From positions 1 through 8,819 of the forward strand of contig JADHXT010000118.1 in assembly GCA_016782825.1 (NCBI GenBank): a stretch of 8,819 nt of DNA, read 5' to 3'. The notes under the pieces are model-generated. The model saw only the letters and a program-made list of their open reading frames with translations, ran no database searches and was not told the DNA's origin. Both the position numbers and the translations under genes were made by a program. This document shows positions 1-4,022 of this stretch, one piece after another. Source of the stretch: Candidatus Brocadiia bacterium (GTDB lineage: Bacteria > Planctomycetota > PUPC01 > DSUN01). The stretch's first letter is position 1, and every line of letters starts with the position of its first letter.

Positions 1-17
1 CTAGCACGAACCCCCTC

Positions 18-34
18 CCCCCGCAAGCCGGGGG
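18..34 (+). terminator. GC-rich hairpin, possible terminator of an upstream gene
   Basis: CCCCC at 18-22 can pair with GGGGG at 30-34 around a 7-base loop. No clean T tract follows, so this is only a weak candidate for a terminator of a gene lying left of the window. Confidence 0.25.
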
Positions 35-210
35 TGGCCAGGTGTCGTTTGCTGCCGAACGGTGCGTTTCCTTTCTGAGACAAGAAACATCTCTCTCGAC
101 AGCCTACAGCCCACGGATGCGATCCCTCACAAACTACCGCCGCCATCGTCTAGCGATGTCGCATACCCCCCCCCATTGTGGCTAGAGGTTCTGTTGTGCT
201 TCTGACGCCG

Positions 211-360
211 CTCGACCGCCTCTGCCGACGAGCGTCACGGCGCGTGCAGCACTGGCAATTATCGGGGGCTGTGTGCACAGCCCCCACGGGGGAAGACGCT
301 GCAAACCGCCTGTGCCCGCCCGCCGCTGAGCGGCGGGACCGCGGCAGAGGCTGGCAGGGA
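211..360. repeat. Multi-branched inverted-repeat cluster
   Basis: An outer 10-base inverted pair (GCCTCTGCCG at 218-227, its complement at 342-351) encloses two strong stems. The first is 9 bp with a GTGC loop (264-272 with 277-285) and the second is 8 bp with a TGA loop (319-326 with 330-337). Together they would fold as a closed branched structure on either strand. It may be a structured RNA or a mobile palindromic element; no known RNA family is recognised. Confidence 0.4.
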
Positions 361-486
361 GGGACAAGCCAGATTCGTATCCTCAACGGTTCGGCTGAGC
401 CGAGGCACGCCTCAGTGCGAGGCGAAGGGCTTGGCCGGCGGCCAGCGAGAACGCTGTCCGACCCCAGCCCATTCGAAGAGAGCGGC

Positions 487-503
487 GCCGTCCGACGGAC
501 GGC
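487..503. repeat. 17-base perfect palindrome GCCGTCCG-A-CGGACGGC
   Basis: Eight bases on each side of a central A are exactly complementary. The same skeleton recurs at 6077-6093 (GCTGTGCG-A-CGCACAGC), where the differing positions change as complementary pairs, so the symmetry is kept while the sequence varies. Confidence 0.55.
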
Positions 504-650
504 TCCCGCCGCCGCACGGCAACTCCGCGAAGAGCCAGGTCGCCCCCCTTTCACCAGCTTCTTGTAGCCGTGGGCTGCGGGCAGAGGCCCACCGCTCGCC
601 CGTGGCGGGGCAAACGTTAGATGTAGCACTTCAGCCGAATGAGGTGCATG

Positions 651-750
651 TGGCACAGCCGCCCTCGGCTGTGAAGGAGACGGCGAAGGAGACGGCGTAG
701 GAGACGGCGTAGGACCTCGGAGAACACAGCCGACGGCGGCTGTGCCACAC
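651..750. repeat. Paired CACAGCCG hairpins inside the miniature element
   Basis: CACAGCCG-CCCT-CGGCTGTG (654-673) and CACAGCCG-ACGG-CGGCTGTG (725-744) are each an 8-bp stem with a 4-base loop. Including the flanking GTGG/CCAC (651-654 and 744-748), the two blocks are also inverted copies of each other, differing at one of 24 bases. The region can therefore fold as two small hairpins or one long one. Confidence 0.65.
674..709. repeat. Three tandem 12-bp units (AAGGAGACGGCG)
   Basis: Units at 674-685, 686-697 and 698-709; the first two are identical and the third starts with T instead of A. A partial fourth unit (TAGGA) follows at 710-714. They sit in the core of the miniature element between its two hairpins. 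Confidence 0.7.
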
Positions 751-848
751 GGGTTATCCAAAGAGCAGGGCGCACTTCATTCGGCTGAAGTGTTACCGTT
801 AGATGAGGAATGGCCCACATGTTTCTCGTTTCAGTGAACGACACCAGG

Positions 849-1067
849 GGAGCATGACTCTCGGTAGCGGTAGCTGCTCTTCCTCGTCCTCGTCGTCGGG
901 CTCTCTTCGGTGCGCGGCTGTGGCGGCTGATGGAGCGGCGATCGTGCCTGCGTCGCATTGGCGAGACGGCGATGCCCTCACGATGCCTTGGAGCCGGACA
1001 TCCAACCACGCGCCGGGCCGATTCGAGGACGAGGAAGAGCATTTGCCCCGATCGGGAGTCATGCTCC
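849..1067. repeat. 219-bp element bounded by 44-base inverted repeats
   Basis: Left arm 849-892 and right arm 1024-1067 are inverted copies. They consist of a perfect 12-base block (GGAGCATGACTC at 849-860), a diverged 15-base middle (about 8 matches) and a perfect 17-base block (GCTCTTCCTCGTCCTCG at 876-892). No target duplication is evident. The right arm ends about 16 bp before the -35 box of the candidate prepilin promoter. The interior has no supported gene. Confidence 0.6.
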
Positions 1068-1082
1068 GGCCGCTCGCGCCGC

Positions 1083-1111
1083 TTGCAAAACGGGGAGCCT
1101 TTCCCTATCAT
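1083..1111 (+). promoter_or_regulatory. Candidate sigma70-type promoter for prepilin-like gene 1
   Basis: TTGCAA at 1083-1088 and TATCAT at 1106-1111 are separated by 17 bases. The predicted start of transcription near 1118 would leave a leader of about 80 bases before the ATG at 1199. The -35 matches consensus at 4 of 6 positions and the -10 at 5 of 6. Confidence 0.45.
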
Positions 1112-1198
1112 TGGGATCTTCGGAGGCGTTCTCGATGGCATGATGAGTCGGTCGGCGACGGCAGCCCGACCGCGACTCCCCGCGAAGGAGACCAGGGC

Positions 1199-1966
1199 AT
1201 GCGCGATGCGCACGGTCGGAAGCGGACGATGGTGGCCTTCACCCTCATCGAGCTGCTCGTCGTCATTGCAGTGATCATCCTGCTCATGGGCATCCTGGTG
1301 CCCGTGCTCCAGCGCTCGGCCAGCCAGGCCCGCGAGGTGCAGTGCCTGGCCAACCTCAGGCAGATGGGCACCACCATGACCAGCTACAGCGGCAACTTCA
1401 AGGGCTTCCTCCCCTCCCCCGCACACTCCAACGACGCCACCAGCGTGAACGACCTGTGGGACGGCGACCCCGGTTTCCCGACCACCGATCGGCCCCCCCA
1501 CACCTGGAAGGGCAAGATCATCAACTACATCGGGACCAGCAACGAGGACAGTCCCGATGAGAAGTACCAACTCTTCAAGTGCCCGGCCGTGCGTATCTTC
1601 CGCGACCACAAGAGCTTCTACGGGACCAACGCCTACCTCACGATGCACGTGCCCGAGGCGCTCAAGTTCAACGGCTGGTTCAAGATGAGCCACTTCGACG
1701 ACATCCCGCATACCTCGGAGACGTTCCTCGTCGGCGAGAACGACACGGGCCACTGGGCCGTGAAGCCGGCCGAGAACCCCCGCGAGCTGAGCGACTTCAC
1801 CTCGGCGACCGACGACGCCAAGGCCCACGCGCGCCATCTCGAGCGCGGCTCCTGGGTCTTCGCCGACGGCCACGCGACCCCCATGATCATCCGCGACAAC
1901 GAGAAGGGCCGCTGCTACCTGTGGGTGACCGACAAGAAAGAGCACCGCGGGAAGTATCCCAACTAG
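1199..1966 (+). CDS. Prepilin-type N-terminal cleavage/methylation domain protein with H-X9-DG motif
   Basis: This is a 255-residue pseudopilin-like protein of the kind processed by prepilin peptidase and assembled or exported by type II secretion/type IV pilus-like machinery. A short basic leader (MRDAHGRKRTMVA) precedes FTLIELLVVIAVIILLMGILVPVL, with the conserved Glu at +5 (residue 18) and a hydrophobic helix. The residue before the cleavage point is Ala13 rather than the usual Gly. H213 is followed nine residues later by D223-G224, the 'H-X9-DG' signature of planctomycete/Lentisphaera pseudopilin-like families. The start at 1199 is favoured by AAGGAG at 1185-1190, 8 bases upstream. The frame is open back to 803, but that stretch overlaps an inverted-repeat element and lies upstream of the promoter. 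The substrate or filament role is unknown. Confidence 0.88.
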   Translation: MRDAHGRKRTMVAFTLIELLVVIAVIILLMGILVPVLQRSASQAREVQCLANLRQMGTTMTSYSGNFKGFLPSPAHSNDATSVNDLWDGDPGFPTTDRPPHTWKGKIINYIGTSNEDSPDEKYQLFKCPAVRIFRDHKSFYGTNAYLTMHVPEALKFNGWFKMSHFDDIPHTSETFLVGENDTGHWAVKPAENPRELSDFTSATDDAKAHARHLERGSWVFADGHATPMIIRDNEKGRCYLWVTDKKEHRGKYPN

Positions 1967-1978
1967 AGGCATCTGCCA

Positions 1979-2006
1979 CGTGGCCCGCGTGTGGGGTGGG
2001 GCCACG
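1979..2006 (+). terminator. 8-bp stem downstream of prepilin-like gene 1
   Basis: CGTGGCCC at 1979-1986 pairs exactly with GGGCCACG at 1999-2006 around a 12-base loop, starting 12 bases after the stop codon. No T tract follows, so this could be a factor-dependent or 3'-end stabilising structure rather than a classical intrinsic terminator. Confidence 0.35.
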
Positions 2007-2041
2007 CGCTGACCGGTGTATCGGGGTGGATGTTTGGGTGA

Positions 2042-2124
2042 GTGGATGAATGGATGAATGGCCGGAAGACCAGAAGAGAGGGTCACGGACGCCGAGCTCC
2101 TCTTCCATCCGTCCGTCCATCCAT
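2042..2124. repeat. Imperfect inverted repeat built from GGATG/CATCC tetranucleotide-like units
   Basis: GTGGATGAATGGATGAATGG (2042-2061) and the complement of 2105-2124 match at 15 of 20 positions. Inside, GAAGAG (2073-2078) pairs with CTCTTC (2100-2105), which would compete with the outer pairing at its edge. The structure occupies most of the spacer between prepilin-like gene 1 and the zinc-ribbon gene. Confidence 0.45.
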
Positions 2125-2150
2125 CTACCCCTCCTCACAGGGGGCGCCCG

Positions 2151-2456
2151 GTGGACGGGCTCGTGTGTGACCGTTGCGGGGCCGCGCTGCTCGTCGGGGA
2201 ATCGGTGCGCTACGAGGCGCGGATCGAGGTCTATGCGGCCTACGATCCCGCCGAGATCGTGCCGGCTGACCTCGAGGGCGACCTGCGGGGCCAGATGCGC
2301 GAGCTCATCGCGACGCTGCGCGGCGTGGACCCCCAGGAGCTCGAGGACAGCGTCTACAAGGCATTCCGCTTCGACCTGTGCATGGCCTGTCAGCGCGAGT
2401 ACCTTCGCGACCCGCTGAGCCGGGTCGCCCGCCCAGAGGGGGCCGGGCCCGACTGA
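2151..2456 (+). CDS. Small zinc-ribbon-like protein with two CxxC pairs
   Basis: A 101-residue soluble protein. C6-x2-C9 (VCDRCG) near the N-terminus and C77-x2-C80 (LCMACQ) near the C-terminus would form a four-cysteine metal site, most simply a zinc ribbon. The middle (residues 20-70) is acidic and probably helical, with YEARIEVYAAYDP and DPQELEDSVYKAFRFDLC. I recognise this overall pattern from conserved planctomycete hypothetical proteins, but no function is known to me. The GTG start at 2151 is chosen because AGGGGG at 2139-2144 lies 6 bases upstream, the same signal and spacing as the next gene, and because the protein then begins just before the first CxxC. An ATG at 2058 would add 31 residues encoded by the repeat region. 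It is probably in an operon with the TPR gene 33 bp downstream. Confidence 0.78.
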   Translation: MDGLVCDRCGAALLVGESVRYEARIEVYAAYDPAEIVPADLEGDLRGQMRELIATLRGVDPQELEDSVYKAFRFDLCMACQREYLRDPLSRVARPEGAGPD

Positions 2457-2489
2457 CCGCGGCCGTCCCTCCCGCTCAGGGGGCCGAGC

Positions 2490-3107
2490 ATGGATCGCAA
2501 GGAGCTGCTGGCGGTGCTCATCCTCGTGGCGCTCGTGGCCATCGCCGCGACGGCCCGGCTCTCGAGCATGGCCCCCTTCGCCTTCGGCCGCCCGCGGACG
2601 CCCAAGCGCACCTCCCGCCGGCCCATCAACGAAGCCGATGCGGGCGTCATCCGCCTCATCTGGCCCCAGCACCGCGAGCACTACCGCCCCAAAGGCCTCG
2701 AGGCCGTCACCCTCTTCGACGCCGGCGAACGCATCTTCGCCGAGGGCCTCTTCGACGCGGCCATCGCCACTTACGCTCACTTTCTCGAGGAGCATCCCAG
2801 GCAGCGGGCCTGCGAGATCGCCCGATTCCGCATCGCACACTGCCACAGCCTCGCCGAGCGCGATGCCGAGGCCGCCGCACACTACGACGCATTCCTCAAG
2901 CTCCACCCCCACAACGAGTTACGCCCAGCCGCCCTGCTCTGGAGCGGCGTCCACCACGCGCGGCTGGGGCAAGCGACGCTCGCGCGGCGCCGGCTGACCG
3001 AGGTCATCGACAAGTTCCCCGATTCGGTCTTTGCCGCCGGCGCCCGCGACCACCTCGCCAAAGTGGGCCCTCCAGAGCCGCCAAAGCCGCCCAAGCCAAA
3101 CCCATAA
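2490..3107 (+). CDS. Membrane-anchored TPR-repeat protein
   Basis: A 205-residue protein. Residues 6-23 (LLAVLILVALVAIAATAR) form an uncleaved signal anchor or signal peptide, followed by a basic Pro/Arg linker (33-45). The rest faces the periplasm or outer space. Helical repeats of tetratricopeptide type are visible at about 72-104 (AGERIFAEGLFDAAIATYAHFLEEHP), 107-141 (ARFRIAHCHSLAERDAEAAAHYDAFLKLHP) and 145-192. Such repeats usually serve as protein-binding scaffolds, as in YbgF/CpoB-like and BamD-like proteins; no specific partner is indicated. The tail is proline- and lysine-rich (PPEPPKPPKPNP). The ATG at 2490 has AGGGGG 6 bases upstream (2478-2483). Close spacing to the zinc-ribbon gene suggests co-transcription. 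The role is inferred only from the fold. Confidence 0.8.
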   Translation: MDRKELLAVLILVALVAIAATARLSSMAPFAFGRPRTPKRTSRRPINEADAGVIRLIWPQHREHYRPKGLEAVTLFDAGERIFAEGLFDAAIATYAHFLEEHPRQRACEIARFRIAHCHSLAERDAEAAAHYDAFLKLHPHNELRPAALLWSGVHHARLGQATLARRRLTEVIDKFPDSVFAAGARDHLAKVGPPEPPKPPKPNP

Positions 3108-3113
3108 GCCACA

Positions 3114-3197
3114 CCCAAGTATACACTTAACCATGCCCTGCCGCCTGGGATGCCGGCGCAGATCCCACCGGGCGATGGCGAGCGCGCGCAACTTGGG
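3114..3197. repeat. Short inverted repeats in the spacer before prepilin-like gene 2
   Basis: CCCAAGT (3114-3120) and ACTTGGG (3191-3197) are exact inverted copies. Between them GGGAT (3147-3151) can pair with ATCCC (3162-3166). No convincing -35/-10 pair is seen in this spacer, so the downstream gene may be read through from the upstream genes or use another promoter type. Confidence 0.3.
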
Positions 3198-3282
3198 CTA
3201 CACTCAATACAGAGGCCGCCGAGACTTCCGGAGAGACCCGATGCCTCAAGATCGCTCTGCGCCAGACGCCGGGAGGCCGATC

Positions 3283-3969
3283 ATGGCGGCTGATCGACAC
3301 ACCTGTGCCCGACACCCTCGCACGCCTCGACGGGGCTTCGTCCTCATCGAGCTGCTCGTGGCCATGGGCGTCATCGGCATCCTCGCCACGCTCCTGCTCG
3401 GCGTCGTCATGCGCGCGCGCCACCACGCCCGCGACGCCCGGTGCAAAGGCAACCTCAACCATCTCTGGAAGGCCGTCAGCTTCTACGCCAACGACCATCG
3501 CGACTTCCTCTTCGTCAACCACTTCCCCGCGCTCCGCATCTCCAATGTCATGTGGAAGGAGCAGCGGCCCACCGGCTACGGCCTCCTCTTCCCCAACTAC
3601 CTCGGCGACAAGCACAGCTACTACTGCCCCGACGACCCCGCCCGCGACCCCGAGTGGCAGGAGTTTGGCTGGGATGCCCACTGGGGCACCCCCGAGGGCG
3701 AGGTCCAATGCTCCTACGGCTGGCGCGGCCGCCAGAGCTTCGTGTCCGACCCCGCCGTCGGGCTCTCCCTCGCGACCATCGACACCCACCGCCAGAAGCT
3801 CATCGGCTGCGACTACAACGAGAGCTTCACGGCGCCCGTCCGCATCCACCACGACGACCACATGAACGTCCTGCGCTGCAACGGCAGCGTCGAGCAGGTC
3901 GGCCTCACCCCCAGCTTCGGCCCCGCCGACACCGACTTCGTCGACGCCATCAACGCGCTGGACAAGTGA
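3283..3969 (+). CDS. Prepilin-type N-terminal cleavage/methylation domain protein with H-X9-NG variant
   Basis: A 228-residue pseudopilin-like protein, the second in this cluster. The leader MAADRHTCARHPRTPRRG is basic and ends in the canonical Gly before FVLIELLVAMGVIGILATLLLGVVM; Glu23 is at +5 after the G18/F19 cleavage point. The globular part has CKGNLNHLWKAVSFYANDHRDFLF after the helix, resembling gene 1 (CLANLRQMGTTMTSYSGNFKGFLP), then an aromatic-rich middle. Near the C-terminus H190 is followed after nine residues by N200-G201, so the usual H-X9-DG signature has Asn in place of Asp. The start at 3283 has GGGAGG 6 bases upstream (3271-3276). An ATG at 3241 with GGAGAG 5 bases upstream would add 14 residues and is also possible. 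It is separated from the TPR gene by 175 bp. Confidence 0.85.
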   Translation: MAADRHTCARHPRTPRRGFVLIELLVAMGVIGILATLLLGVVMRARHHARDARCKGNLNHLWKAVSFYANDHRDFLFVNHFPALRISNVMWKEQRPTGYGLLFPNYLGDKHSYYCPDDPARDPEWQEFGWDAHWGTPEGEVQCSYGWRGRQSFVSDPAVGLSLATIDTHRQKLIGCDYNESFTAPVRIHHDDHMNVLRCNGSVEQVGLTPSFGPADTDFVDAINALDK

Positions 3970-3978
3970 ATGGGTGAG

Positions 3979-4022
3979 AAAAAGACTCCAGGAGTCTTTT
4001 CCGGCGCACGGGAGTCTTTTTT
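3979..4022. terminator. Bidirectional terminator between convergent genes
   Basis: AAAAGACTCC (3980-3989) and GGAGTCTTTT (3991-4000) form a perfect 10-base inverted repeat around one central A, with A-rich and T-rich outer ends suited to stopping transcription from both sides. A second copy of the right arm, GGAGTC followed by six T, lies at 4011-4022 and could pair with the same left arm (11 bp). It directly abuts the stop codon of the leftward permease gene. Confidence 0.72.

Larger units (their letters stand above)
1..614. other. Gene-free region rich in small palindromes
   Basis: I see no reading frame here with a recognisable protein, ribosome site or plausible composition; open frames on both strands are low-complexity Arg/Pro/Ser/Ala products of high GC. 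What it holds instead is a series of short hairpins: a GC stem at 18-34, a 9-bp stem at 264-285, an 8-bp stem at 319-337, a 10-bp pair at 218-227 and 342-351 that encloses both, a 17-base palindrome at 487-503, and a 6-bp stem at 570-592. A run of nine C lies at 166-174. The end of a gene upstream of base 1 cannot be judged. Confidence 0.6.
623..796. mobile_element. Miniature inverted-repeat element (MITE-like), possible IS66-type ends
   Basis: The ends at 623-647 and 772-796 are inverted copies matching at 23 of 25 bases. Both begin GTA(G/A)CACTTCAGCCGAATGA. They are flanked by direct copies of CGTTAGAT at 615-622 and 797-804 (a following G, at 623 and 805, is also shared), which reads as a target-site duplication. 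At 174 bp with no open frame for a transposase, this fits a non-autonomous element. GTAA ends and 8-bp duplications are characteristic of the IS66 family; the left end here is GTAG. The interior carries a second inverted pair of hairpins and a 12-bp tandem repeat. Family assignment is inference. Confidence 0.72.

Noticed and set aside
120..200. Possible tRNA-like segment near the CATCG/CGATG hairpin at 144-158
   Set aside because: No acceptor stem, T-loop (TTCGA-type) or anticodon arm of the right spacing could be assembled.
674..709. Tandem units as a possible CRISPR or short repeat array
   Set aside because: The units are only 12 bp, directly adjacent and without spacers, and no cas gene is present.
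754..762. TTATCCAAA, one mismatch from a DnaA box
   Set aside because: A single imperfect box inside a mobile element, with no cluster, AT-rich tract or dnaA/dnaN nearby, is not an origin.
803..1198. In-frame upstream extension of prepilin-like gene 1
   Set aside because: It translates an inverted-repeat element and the promoter region. A strong ribosome site precedes the ATG at 1199, and prepilin leaders are short.
617..2086. Long open frame on the minus strand (489 codons) across the repeats and prepilin-like gene 1
   Set aside because: It is antisense to a gene with clear family motifs, its N- and C-terminal parts translate repeats, and it shows no recognisable domain. High GC makes long antisense frames common.
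1887..2912. 341-codon minus-strand frame antisense to the zinc-ribbon and TPR genes
   Set aside because: Low-complexity Val/Gly/Arg/Ala composition, no motifs, and the plus-strand genes have ribosome sites and coherent domains.
3190..3215. TACACT at 3199-3204 as a -10 box for prepilin-like gene 2
   Set aside because: No acceptable -35 hexamer lies 16-18 bases upstream.
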